This document shows positions 46,549 to 59,600 of a stretch of 64,000 nt of DNA, one piece after another. The notes under the pieces are model-generated. The model searched no databases and had not been told where the DNA came from. It saw only the letters and a program-made list of their open reading frames with translations. Within the stretch, counting starts at the first letter, position 1; the number at the start of each line of letters is the position of its first letter. This stretch comes from Verticillium longisporum (Eukaryota > Ascomycota > Sordariomycetes > Glomerellales > Plectosphaerellaceae), in contig JAETXT010000006.1 in NCBI GenBank assembly GCA_019188255.1, forward strand, positions 992,001-1,056,000, read 5' to 3'. A program made the translations under genes and the position numbers.

Positions 46549-47261
46549 TATAACTTAGCTATTTAATTTTATAATAAAAGTAGAATAACGACCCCTAGGA
46601 AGTTATTTAAATAGTCCGATTAGGAAGAAATCGACTTACTCCTAGTAGCTAGAGTAATCGTACCGATTAGGAGATTAGCATTCCCTAGTACTAAGATCTT
46701 TAGATACTAGCTTATAAGAGAGGTAAAAGGCCTCCCTTAAGCCCTATATAAGAAGTTAAGATTAGGAGTTTAAGGATATAGTAATTAAGAGAAGATAACC
46801 CTATTAACGTAATCGCCTACGATTATATACTATAGTTAATAACTAATCCTAGTAATTACTTTAATACTATAGTAACGTAGCTATTAATTAATACTCTATA
46901 ATATTAATTAAGCCTATACTTAGAGCGCTATAGATCTACTATATAACGTTCTCCTATATATTCCTAAGGAGCTATAATATAGGTATCCTAATAGAATCGT
47001 CTTCTATATAGTAAAGCTACTCTATAGTATTATAGAATTAGGTCTCTATTAATTTATAACTTATTAATATTATTATAGAGAGCGCTTAAATACTATTCTA
47101 ATAGGCTACGATCTATATTTACTTCTAATTAGAGCTAGAGAGAGCTTTAGACTAATCGGAATATAGATTAACGATATCTTTAACTTCGGAGAGCCTATAT
47201 TTATATAAAAGGAATAAATAGAGCTCGAAAGTACTAGCTTCTAGGTAAAGCCTACTTCAAT

Positions 47262-47365
47262 CCTTAATATAGGATCTAATAATATCTTTAATAGCTATAT
47301 TATTAAAGTCAGACCTTAATATAGGATCTAATAATATCTTTAATAGCTATATTATTAAAGTCAGA
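47262..47365 (+). repeat. 52-bp tandem duplication inside LTR element copy 1
   Basis: Two identical adjacent 52-bp units (47262-47313 and 47314-47365). Copy 2 has a single unit at the matching place (near 54,382). Confidence 0.9.
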
Positions 47366-49771
47366 ACTAAAGATCTTACGATTTAATAGAAAGGCTAAAG
47401 TAATCGCCTAGAACTAGTAACCCTAGGGATAGTAAGCTTAGAATAGGAATATATCGCCTAGAGAGCTTATAATGCCTATATTACTTTAACCTATTAATTA
47501 TAGGTAGCCTTCGATTTCTCTATTATAGCTTAAGCTAAGAACCTATAAGAGTACGACTTTAAACGGCTTAATAAACGTATATAGTAGTAGATCGCTAATA
47601 TAAGCTATAAGTTAAATTATATATACCTAGATCTCTTAATAGCTTAATTTTATATATTCATTAATAGCTCCTTTATTAATAATAAGGACTTTAATTTATA
47701 GATCGGATTTATTATCCTCTTAAATAATAAACGTTCTAGCGATTAGGAGAACGCCTTTATAGTATATAGTAATATCCTCTATTAATAATCTATTAAATAT
47801 AAATCAATTATATATTTAGTTCTAATTAGCGAAATCTATAATATAGCTAAATGCTTCGATATAGCTTATATCTTTAAATAGATACTCTAAGAGATCTATA
47901 AACGCTTAGAACTACTACTCCTATAGATAGTTATCTATACCGATAGCTACTCGCTCTATTAATACTTTATTTAATTAAATATAATAATAGAGAAACGTTT
48001 AATAATAGACCTTATAGTATTATAGTAAAGCTATAAAGAATATAAAGTCGATGAAATTTATTAGATCGCTAGAGGCGATAACCCTATAGATTTAATAATT
48101 AAGGGAGCGCTAAATTAAATATTAAAAGCGCTAATAAGCTCTAATAAAGTTATAATTAAGATTAAAGGATAAATTAAATATTAAAAAAAGAATAATTAAA
48201 GGGTAAAAGTAATTAATATTAGTAAAAATATAATAAAGCCTAAAAACGAATACCCTAGAAGTAAAAACGACGACCCTATAATTAATAAAATAATAAAGTA
48301 ATTAATCTATAAAGCGGACTAGGCCTCGGAATCCGAAGAATCCGAGTTTAATTATTCTAATAAGTCCTATTAGAGGTAATTAAAGAGCTATAGAGCTATA
48401 GCCTACTTAGCTACTTTATACTTAGTATTATTAAGATTATTAAAATCTTTATTAAGGTTATTACCCCCCTTTACCTCCTCCTCCTTAATAATCGTTAATA
48501 TACCTTTTATAATAATATATTACTTCTCTATATCCTATATCCCCTATTAACTAATTATATAATTAGATAATTAAGGAAATAATAGAAAATAGAATTTACT
48601 AGCTTATTATTCTTATCCTAAATAGCTAAAAACTTTATAATAGGCTTAAATACTCTAATTAGATTATAGATAATAATCGTTAAAGCTATAGATATTAGAA
48701 AATAGAGATCGTAGAAGCTTATATTAGTTTATAAGAGTACCCGGAGGTATACTTATAATAACGGGAGCCCTTAAGCTCTAAATTATAATATACGCTATTA
48801 GCGCTAACTTTAATTTACTTATTAACGAGATAAGACTTAAAGTACTTAAAATAGGGGACTTTATAGATATTTCCGCGGACATATATTATATACTAGTTAG
48901 TAGCTCCTACGATTAATATTAACTATATTCTTATACTTCGCTACTCTCTTAGCGGGAGGGGTAATAGGTATAAGGGCTTTACGCTTAAGAGGTATTATTA
49001 AGGCTAGGATAAGAGAGAAAGAGAGAGAGAGAGAATAGTAAAAAGGGGGAGTTAGTAATCGTTAGAGCTCTAAAATAGTAGATTAAGATAGCTAATCTTA
49101 AAATAAAGGATTATTATAAGGAAGAGGAAAGGTAAAAGGAATAGAGTTACTACGATTTACTAATTAGATATATAGATCTATAGAGTATAGTATTTATTAA
49201 ATTAGCTTAATAGGATCTATTAATTCTATTTAAGCGGTTTAATTCTATTATTCCTATTAAAAGCGGTTTTATTCTATTATTCCTATTAAGAACGCTAATA
49301 AAGGGGTAATAATAATTATTCTTCTACCCTCTATTAATATACTAGCGATTTAGAGACTTTAAGAGCCTATATCTAGCTATTATAAGAGTACTATTTAATT
49401 AGCTATTACTCTATTTAATTACTATTTATTTCCTTTATTAAGGGGTTTAAATACTTATTCCTATTATTTAATTATAACTTAATTCATTTCCTTAGAGAGC
49501 TATTTAGTAGCAAGTTTAGCTAATCTATAGAGCTAGGGACTAAGGGATCTAGTACTTATAGGAATAGTAATATTAAGCTACGTTTTTCCTTATTCTATCT
49601 ATTATTCTCCTATTATTACTTATTTATTTATTTATTTATTATTTTATAGACTAGGGATCTAATATACTAGAGATTAGAGAATTATAAATATATTAGAGTA
49701 GCTATTAACCTAGGTAATAGCTTCTAATATTAGTTCTATAGTAATCCTATCTATAAAGAAAAGAGAGCTAG

Positions 49772-50063
49772 TATTAAACTAATATTAGGGAATCGCCTAG
49801 GGCGGTAATTACTATACGGGATTCACCGATATACCGATTACCGGGGCTAGGATTTATAGCTCTTAGGAGTATATAATTCATAGTTTACGTAATCGGTAAA
49901 TTAGATAGGTATATCTAATTTATATAGGTAGTAGTAATTTAGAGAGATAGTATTAAAAACAATAATTATAAGTCTTATATTACCTACCCTATTTATTTAG
50001 AGCTCTTAGGCATAGCTAAAGTAATAAATTAGGGTTTATATAAGTAGTAAAGCCCTCTTAATA
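49772..50063 (+). repeat. LTR at the copy 1 / copy 2 junction (292 bp)
   Basis: Matches the 40621 LTR. To its left is the 3' end sequence of copy 1; to its right is internal sequence of copy 2 equivalent to about 41,085 in copy 1. Either it is the 3' LTR of copy 1 abutting a truncated copy 2, or a recombinant LTR shared by both. Confidence 0.8.
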
Positions 50064-53000
50064 GAAATCCTTTATTATATAATCTATAGGAGTATTATCT
50101 ACTTCGAGTATCTTAGGACTCCTATACTTAAGATTATTACCTAGGCTATATTATTAACTATTAACCTTAATAAACGAAGCTTTATAGAGTAATTAATTAG
50201 CTATAATAGAGCTTTAATAAAATTAATAATAATAAGCTCCTTAGATTATAATAATAGCTCTATAATAGAGCTAGAAAGCGCTAAAAAGATATAATAGGAG
50301 TTTAATAGCATTCTAGAAGAACTTAGTATATTATACTTAATATACAAGGTTAAGAAGGGTCTTAATATTAACTTTATCGTTAATAGAATAGAATTATAAT
50401 TCCTTAGATTATTAGATATAATATCTATAGATCTTGAGAATACTTAGATCCTTAAAGTAATAAGCGTATATAGGATTATAAAGGGAGTTTACTTCTTAAA
50501 AGTATTTATCGAAGACTTCTAGAGCTAAATTAAAGAGGACTTTAATTCCTATAATATAACGATTACTTAAATAATAAAAGTATATCTAATAGAATATAAG
50601 ATCCCTCTTCTAGGAGTAGTAAATATTAAAATATTAAAGAGATTAATATTAATACTCTTATAAGAGGAAATACTTAATATAATAGAATCGATTATTATTA
50701 ATTAGGATTTAATATTCTAAAGAATAGAGGAATAAGGAGATTAATAGAATAATAAATAATAATTTATAGGGAATATTTAATTATCCTAAATCTAAAAACT
50801 ATAAATAGGGAGGATAGATCCTTAATAGCCCCTAATTCTAGGGTTATTTAATTAATAGAATGAATAATCTAATTAATAAGAGATTATATTTTAATTATAA
50901 AGAAATAAGACTTTATTTCTAAATAATAGTTAAAATCTATTAGCTTAATATTATATTCTATTATTATATAAACTAATAAATTTACTAATTAATAAAGCTA
51001 TAATTAAGTAATTTATATTACTCTAAAATAAAGAAAGTAATTATTCTTGAGAGATATATAATATCCTTAATAATAAAATATATATCTTTATAGACGCTTA
51101 TAAACTATTATAAATCTATAATATATAGCTCTATATATTCTTCTTAAATATACTTTTAAAGTATATATAAACCTTCTTCCTAGATTATATAAATAAGAAT
51201 ATAAGATTCTAGTAGATATATTTAATAATTACATAATAGTTTAATTTAGAGATTAATAGAATATAATATTATATAGATTAGAGCTTAATATATTCTACTT
51301 TATAATAATAGAAGCTAATAATATAGGAAAGCTATAAATAGAAGTTCTCTAGATCCTTCTAGATAGGCTTTAATAATACTAAAGAGTACTTAGCCCTATA
51401 TTTAAAGAAGAGATTTATTTCTATATAAATACTCTAAAGGTAATTTAAATTATTCTAAAGCTTAAGGTTATATTAATAAGATTAGAGCGATCTTTTGATA
51501 TATTATCTATATAATTTAAAAGTATATTAAAGGTACAGGAGAATATTAGAATATTTATATACCTTTATATTAATAGATATTATAAGAGCGGATATTATTA
51601 AATTAATAAAAAAGGAGATTATAGAGAATAGTTAATATATAGAATTAATAATTATTAATTATCTAGAATTTATAAATACTAGATATAGCTTAAACTAGAT
51701 TAGAGATCGATAAAGTATTCTCTTAAGGAATAATAAGACTTAAAAGAGTAATAGAAATATATATAGGAAGTATATAGAGATTAATAGAAAGTATACTATT
51801 AATTTCTAATAATAATAGAACCTATTAAGAGCTTAAAATTAGATAATCCTATTTCCGATAAATTAAGAATAGATAATATTTATAAATTTAATCCTAAGAA
51901 TAAATTAATAAATATTTATATTATATATTTCCTAATAAATAAATCGTTCTAATATAGAATTAGAAAGAATAGTTTAAAAGCTAAAATAATAGCTTTAATA
52001 GAATAGCTCTTTACTTAATATTATATTAATAATACTTCTATATAATATAATATTATCCCTAATATAGATATAATATTAATTTCAATGATAGGAGCTTTAT
52101 AAATAAGAGCCCTAATAGCCCTAATATTAAGCTTAATAATTAATAAATAGGGAATAAGGGCTAGAAAGAAATTTAGAATAGGAAATCCTATTTCTATAAT
52201 AGAGGAGATTATTATTCTAATACTAATTAGGAGAATTATATTCTATATTATCCTAATAGATACCCTATTCCTATTTTATATTAAGGATATAGACGATCTT
52301 AGAATCTATTTAGATAATATATATAATAAGCTAATAAAGTATATGAAGGAGATCTAGGAGTATATACCTATCTTCTATAAATAGAGCTATTTATAGTTCT
52401 TCTTAGATATAAAGATCTATATTAGTTCTAGGATTATATATATAATAAAGATAGAGAGTAATAAAGTAATATTTCTAATAGAAATAGAGCTCTAATATAT
52501 TTACGAATAGTTTAATTATTTATTTATAGAGACGTTATAGAATTTACTTTAAAGAATAGATTATAATATAAATCGGGATACTCTAGAGCTAATAAACCGC
52601 TTCTATTATTATTATTATTAGATTAAAGGGAAATCTCTATAATATTTTAAATTTATTTTAAAATTAAATATTAATTTTAATTATAAGATTTTAATCGATA
52701 GTATATATTTAAATAGAAAGTTTATTCTTTATATAATTAATATAAATATAGGATTTTAGTTTATAACTTTTATTTCTAATTTTATAATTTATATAATATA
52801 AGAAGCCTTTAAAAGGTATTAATTAGATATTTATTTTAAGCTTCTAGATATCGTAACTATTAATATTAAAATAGACTTTACTTCTATAGAATTTAAAATA
52901 GAAGTATACTTCCTAGATATAACCTATTATTAGATCCCTATAGAGGCTTATTAATTAATTAATAAAGTTAAGAGCTATTATAAGCCGATTCGTAGAATAT

Positions 53001-56000
53001 ATAAGATCTTAAAAGTAGAAATTTATAATATAAGCCTAGAATTGCTATTTTAAAGTATTATAAAAGTAATAAACGATATTACTAGGCTTAATAGATTAAT
53101 ACCTATATTATTTACATTTAGAATAATACCTAGGATTATTATTAATTTAATATTTATTATAATTTAAATATAATATATTAAAATAATTAATAAAGTAATA
53201 GTAGAGCTTTAATAAATAGTTATTAAATAGAAAGTTAATAATATTTTTAATATTTATAATAGATTAGATATTAAATAATTATTATTAAGATCGCTAGAAT
53301 TAGGAAGTAATATTCTTATATTCTAAGAATAGGAGAAATAGACTAATCTTTATAAAGTTATATTAATTTCTAATATAATAGTTATAATTAATATAATTAA
53401 TAGCTTAATAGAGCTTAGAGGAATATATATTAAGCTATATAATAGATTATTAGATTAGGAGATCAGGGAGATAATAATACTATAAACTCTAGAGACCCTA
53501 GAGCTATTTAAATACTTAGAGCTAATCCTATTATAATAATATAAGAGATTTAGGAAGTTAATAAATACTATAAATCTACTATAAATAGCTTTTATAGATT
53601 ATAAGAATAATATAATTAAGACTTTATAGATCGAATACTAGTTTATTATTAAAAGGGAATAATAAAGTTATAATTTAGCTATTAAACTATATAATAAAGT
53701 AGAATAATAACCCCTAGGAAGCTATTTAAATAATCCAATTAGGAGGAAATCGATTTTCTCCTAATAATTAGAATAATCGTATTAATTAGGAGATCCGTAT
53801 TTCCTAATATTAAGATCTTTAGATACTAGTTTATAAGAGAAGTAAAAGGCCTCCTTTAAGCTCTATATAGGAAATTAAAATTAATAATTTAAAGATATAA
53901 TAATTAGGAGAAGATAACTTTCTTAACGTAATCGCTTATAATTATATATTATAGCTAATAACTAATCCTAGTAATTATTTTAATATTATAATAATATAAT
54001 TACTAATTAATACTCTATAATATTAATTAAGCCTATATTTAGAGTATTATAAATCTATTATATAATATTCTCTTATATATTCCTAAGGAGCTATATTATA
54101 GATATTTAGAAAGAATCGTCTTCTATATTATAAAGCTACTTTATAATATCGTAGAGTTAGGTCTCTATTAGTTTATAATCTATTAACGCTATTATAGAGA
54201 GCGCCTAAATACTATTCTAATAGGCTACGATATATATTTACTCTTAACTAGAGCTAGAGAGAGCTTTAGGCTAATTAGGATATAGATTAATAATACTCTT
54301 AACCTCGGAGAGCCTATATTTATATAAAAGGAATAAATAGAGCTCGAAAGTATTAGCTTCTAACTAAAGCCTATTTCTATCTTTAATATAGGATCTAATA
54401 ATATCTTTAATAGCTATATTATTAAAGTTATAATTAAAGATCTTATAATTTAATAGAAAGGCTAAAGTAATTATTTAGAGCTAGTAACCCTAGGGATAGC
54501 GAGCTTAGAATAGGAATATATCGCTTAGAGAGCTTATAATACTTATATTACTTTAATCTATTAATTAGAAATAGCTTTTGATTTCTCTAATATAGCTTAA
54601 GCTAAGAACCTATAAGAGGACGACATGAAATAGCTTAATAAATATATATAATAATAGATTATTAATATAGGCTATAGCTTAAATTATATATATTTAGATC
54701 TTTTAATAATTTAACTTTATATATATATTAATAATTCCTTTATTAATAATAAGGACTTTAATTTATAGATCGGATTTCTTATCCTCTTAAATAATAAATA
54801 CTCTAATAATTAGGAGAATGCCTTTATAATATATAATAATATCCTCCATTACTAATCTATTAAAAATAAATAAGTTATATATTTAATTCTAATTAACGAA
54901 ATCTATAATATAATTAATAGCTTTAATATAGTTTATATCCTTAAATAGATACTTTAAGAGATCTATAAATACTTAGAACTATTACTCCTATAGATAATTA
55001 TCTATATTAATAGCTATTCGCTCTATTAATACTTTATTTAATTAAATATAATAGTAAACAAATACTTAATAATAGATCTTATAATATTATAATAAAGCTA
55101 TAAAGAATATAAAGTTAATAAAATCTATTAGATTATTAAAGGCGATAACCTAATAGATTTTATAATTAAAGGAATATTAAACTAAATACTAGAATTACTT
55201 ATAAGCTCTAATAAAGCTATTATTAGAATTAAAGGATAAGTTAAATATTAAGAAAAGAATAATTAAAGGGTAAAGCTAAATAATATTAGAAGTAATTAAT
55301 AAAGCCTAAAAACGGATACCCTAGGAGTAATAAAATAGTAAAGTAATAGCTCTAAAGAGTAGACTAGGCCTTAGAGTCCGAGGACTCTAAGCTTAATTAT
55401 TTAAGAGAATCCTATCATAAATAATCGAAGAGCCGTAGAATAGTAATATACTTAGCTACTTTATATTCTATATTATTAAAACTATCTAAGTCTTTATTAA
55501 GGTTATTACCCCCTTTAGCTTCCTCTTCTTTAATAATCGATAATATACTTTTAACGATAGTATATTATTTCTCTATATTCTATATCCTTTATTAATAGAT
55601 TATATAATTACATAATTAAGGAAATATTAGAAAAAGGAGCTTATTAGCTTATTCTTCTTATCTTAAGCCTTTAAAAACTTTATAATAGGCTTAAAGGCGC
55701 TAATTAAGCTAAGATAATAATTATTAGAGCTATAGATACTAGAAAATAGAGATTATAGAAGCTTATATTTATTTATAAAAGTATTTAGAGATATATTTAT
55801 AATATCGGGAGCCCTTAAGCTTTAGATTATAATATATACTATTAATATTAACTTTAATTTACTTATTAATAAAATAAGACTTTAAATACTCTAAGTAAGG
55901 GACTTTATAGATATTATTATAGATATACTCTAAACCCTAGATTAATAGGTTCTACGATTAATATTAACTAGGTTCTTATACTTCGCTACTCTCTTAGCGG

Positions 56001-56314
56001 GAGGGGTAATAGGTATAGGGGCTTTATATATAAGAGGTATTATTAAGAGAGAGAGAGAGAAAGAGAGTAGTAAAAAGGGGGATTTATTAATTATCGAAGC
56101 TCTAAAATAGTAGATTAAGCTAGCTAATCTATAAATAAAATATATAATATAGGGAAGAGGAAAAGTAAAAGGAATAAAGTTATTATAAACTATTAATATA
56201 TAGATCCCTAGAGTATAGTACTTACTAAACTAGCTTAATAGGATCTATTAATCCTATTTAAGTAGTTTAATCTTATTATTCCTATTAAAAGGCTAATAAT
56301 AATTATTCCACTAC

Positions 56315-56603
56315 TATTAAGAGGGCTTTACTACTTATATAAACCCTAATTCATTACTTTAGCTATACCTAAGAGCTCTAAATAGGTAGGGTAGGTAATA
56401 TAAGACTTACGATAATTGTTAATTCTATCTCTCTAAATCACTACTACCTATATAAATTAGATATACCTATCTAATTTATCGATTACGTAAGCTATAAATT
56501 ACGTACTCCTAAGAGCTATAAATCCTAGCCCCGGTAATTACTATATCGGTAAATCCTATATAGTAATTACCGACTTAAATAATCCCTTAATATTAATTCA
56601 ATA
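56315..56603 (-). repeat. 3' LTR of copy 3 (289 bp)
   Basis: Inverted match to the other LTRs, directly adjoining truncated copy 2 on its left. Confidence 0.8.
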
Positions 56604-59600
56604 TTAGCTATCTTTTCTTTATAGATAGGATTACTTAAGGGACTAATATCGGGCTCTATTATCTAGGTTAATAGCTACTCTAATATACTTATAATCCTCT
56701 AATCTCTAGCGCATTAGATCTACTATCCTAATCTATAAAATAAATAAATAAATAAGTAAATAAATAATAATAGGAGAATAATAGATAGAAAAAGGAAAAA
56801 TACGGCTTAATATTACTATTCCTATAAGCGCTAAGTCCTTAATCCCTAGCGCTATGGATTTATTAAACTAGCTACTAAATAGCTTTCTAAGGAAACGAAT
56901 TAAATTATAATTAAATAATAGGAATAGGCTTTTAAACCCTTTAATAAAGGAAATAAATAATAATTAAATAATATAATAGCTAATTAAATTGCGCTCTTAT
57001 AATAGCTAGATATAGGCTCTTAAAGTCTCTAAATCGCTAATATACTAATAGAGGGTAGAAGAATAATTATTATTACCCCTTTTATTAGCTTTTTTAATAA
57101 GAATAATAGAATTAAACTGCTTTTAATAGGAATAATAGAATTAAACTACTTAAATAGGATTAATAGATCCTATTAAGCTAGTTTAGTAAATACTATATTC
57201 TATAGATCTATATATCTAATTAGCAAATTATAGTAATTCTATTCCTTTTACCTTCCTTCTTCCCTATAACGATTCTTCATTTTTAAGATTAATTAGCCTA
57301 ATCTACTATTTTAGAGCTCTAACGATTACTAAATCCTTATTTTTATTACTCTCTCTTTCTCTCTTTTTCTCTTATCCTAGCCTCGATAATACCGCCTAAA
57401 CGTAAAGCCCTTATATCTATTGCCCCTCCCGCTAAGAGAATAGTAAAGCGTAAGAACTTAGTTAATATTAATCGTAGGAGCTATTAATCTAGGATATAGT
57501 ATATATATATAGTAATATTTATAAGGTCCCCTATTTAGGGTACTTAAAGTCTTATCTTACTAATAAGTAAACTAAAACTAGTATTAATAGTATATATTAT
57601 AATTTAGAGCCTAAGGGTTCCTATTATTATAAATATACTTCCGGGTACTCTTATAAATTAATATAAGCTTCTACGATTTCTATTTTCCGGTATCTATAGC
57701 TTTAACGATTATTATTTATAGTCTAGTTAGGGCATTTAAGCCTACTATAAAGTTTTTAATTACCTAGGATAAGAATAATAAACTAATAAGCTCTTTTCTC
57801 TAGTATTTCCTTAATTATCTAATTATATAATTAGCTAATAGAAGATATAGAATATAGAGAAATAGTATATTATTATAAAGGGTATATTAATAATCGCTAA
57901 GGAGGAGGAGGCGAAAGGGGGTAACGACCTTAATAAAGACTTCGATAGTTTTTATAATATTAATTATAAGGCGGCTAGGCGGGCTATAGCTCTATAGCTC
58001 TTTAACTACCTCTAGTAGGACTTACTAGAGTAATTAAACTTAGATTCTTCGGATTCCGAGGCCTAGTCTGCTTTATAGAGCAATTATTTTACTATTTTAC
58101 TAATTACGGGGTTATCGTTTTTACTTCTAGAGTACTCGTTTTTAAGCTTTACTATATTTTTATTAATATTAATTACTTTTACCCTTTAATTATTCTTTTC
58201 TTAATATTTAATTTATCCTTTAATCCTAATTATAACTTTATTAGAGCTTATTAGCGCTTCTAGTATTTAGTTTAATACTCTTTTAATTATTAAATCTATA
58301 AGGATATTGCCTCTAGTAATCTAATAAATTTCGTCGATTTTACGTTCTTCGTAGCTTTATTATAATACTATAAGATCTATTATTAAGCGTTTCTCTATTA
58401 TTATATTTAATTAAACTAAGTATTAGTAGAGTAAATAGCTATTAGTATAGATAATTGTCTATAGGAATAGTAATTCTAAGCATTTATAGATCTCTTAGAA
58501 TATCTATTTAAAGATATAAGCTATATTAAAGCTATTAATTATCCTATAGATCTCGCTAGCTAGAATTAAATATATAATCTATTTATATTTAATAGATTAC
58601 TAATAGAGGATATTACTATATACTATAAAGGCGTTCCCCTAATTATAGGAACGTTTATTATTAAGGAGGATAACGAATCCGATCTATAAACTTAGGTCCT
58701 TATTATTAGTAAAGGAGCTATTAATAAATATATAAAGTTAGGCGATTAAGAGATCTAGGCGTACGTAATTCAGGCTATAGCCTATATTAGCGATCTACTA
58801 TTATATACATTTATTAAGCTATTTAAAGTTATCCTTTTATAAATTCTTAGCTTAGGCTATAATAGAGAAATCGAAGGCTACCTCTAATTAATAGGTTAAA
58901 GTAATATAAGTACTATAAGCTCTCTAAGTAATATATTCCTATTCTAAGCTCGCTATCCCTAGGGTTACTAGCTTTAGGCGATTACCTTAGCCTTTCTATT
59001 AAATCGTAAGATCTTTAGTTCTAACTTTAATAATATAGCTATTAAAGACGCTATTAGATCCTATATTAAGGATAGAAGTAGGCTTTACTTAGAAGCTAGC
59101 GCTTTCGAGCTCTATTTATTCCTTTTATATAAATACGGGCTCTCTAAGGTTAAGGGTATTATTAATTTATATTCCGATTAATCTAAAGCTCTCTCTAGCT
59201 CTAATTAGAAGTAAATATAGATTATAGCCTATTAGAATAGCGTTTAGGCGCTCTCTATAGTAATATTAATAGATTATAAATTAATAGAGACCTAACTCTA
59301 TAATATTATAGAGCGGCTTTATAATATAGAAGACGATTCTATTAGGGTATTTATATTATAGCTCTTTAGGAATATATAGGAGAATATTATATAATAGATC
59401 TATAATACTCTAGGTATAGGCTTAATTAATATTATAGAATATTAATTAATAGTTACGTTACTATAGTATTAGGGTAATTACTAGGATTAGTCGTTAGCTA
59501 TAGTATATAATTATAAGCGATTACGTTAATAGGGTTATCTTCTCCTAGTTATTATATCCCTAAATTATTAATCTTAATTTCTTATATAGGGCTTAAGGGA

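Larger units (their letters stand above)
44687..46550 (+). mobile_element. Fot1/pogo-type DNA transposon, nearly intact, with TA target duplication
   Basis: The element runs 44689-46548 (1,860 bp) and is flanked by TA on both sides (44687-44688 and 46549-46550), the target duplication of pogo/Tc1-type elements. Terminal inverted repeats of 50 bp differ at two positions. It encodes one transposase. Its base composition is normal while both flanks are RIP-degraded. The corresponding sites in copy 2 (near 53,665) and copy 3 (near 59,790, inverted) are uninterrupted, so the insertion is directly visible. Confidence 0.95.
40621..50063 (+). mobile_element. LTR retrotransposon copy 1, RIP-degraded, interrupted by a Fot1/pogo element
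   Basis: Bounded by matching LTRs at 40621-40909 and 49772-50063. After removing the 1,860-bp insertion and its duplicated TA, the element is about 7.58 kb, matching copy 3. Around 43,600-44,500 the plus strand, read over stops, resembles a retroviral-type integrase core and C-terminal part (the copy 3 equivalent reads EAYWLIGKVK). A reverse transcriptase-like part probably follows to the right. Integrase before reverse transcriptase would mean Ty1/copia type; this assignment is tentative because RIP has removed most codons. A copy-specific 52-bp tandem duplication lies at 47262. The right LTR may equally belong to copy 2, whose internal sequence starts immediately after it. Confidence 0.75.

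Noticed and set aside
57895..58020. Gag-like plus-strand reading in LTR copy 3
   Set aside because: The integrase-like sequence and the order of domains place the coding strand of copy 3 on minus, so the plus-strand reading is probably chance.
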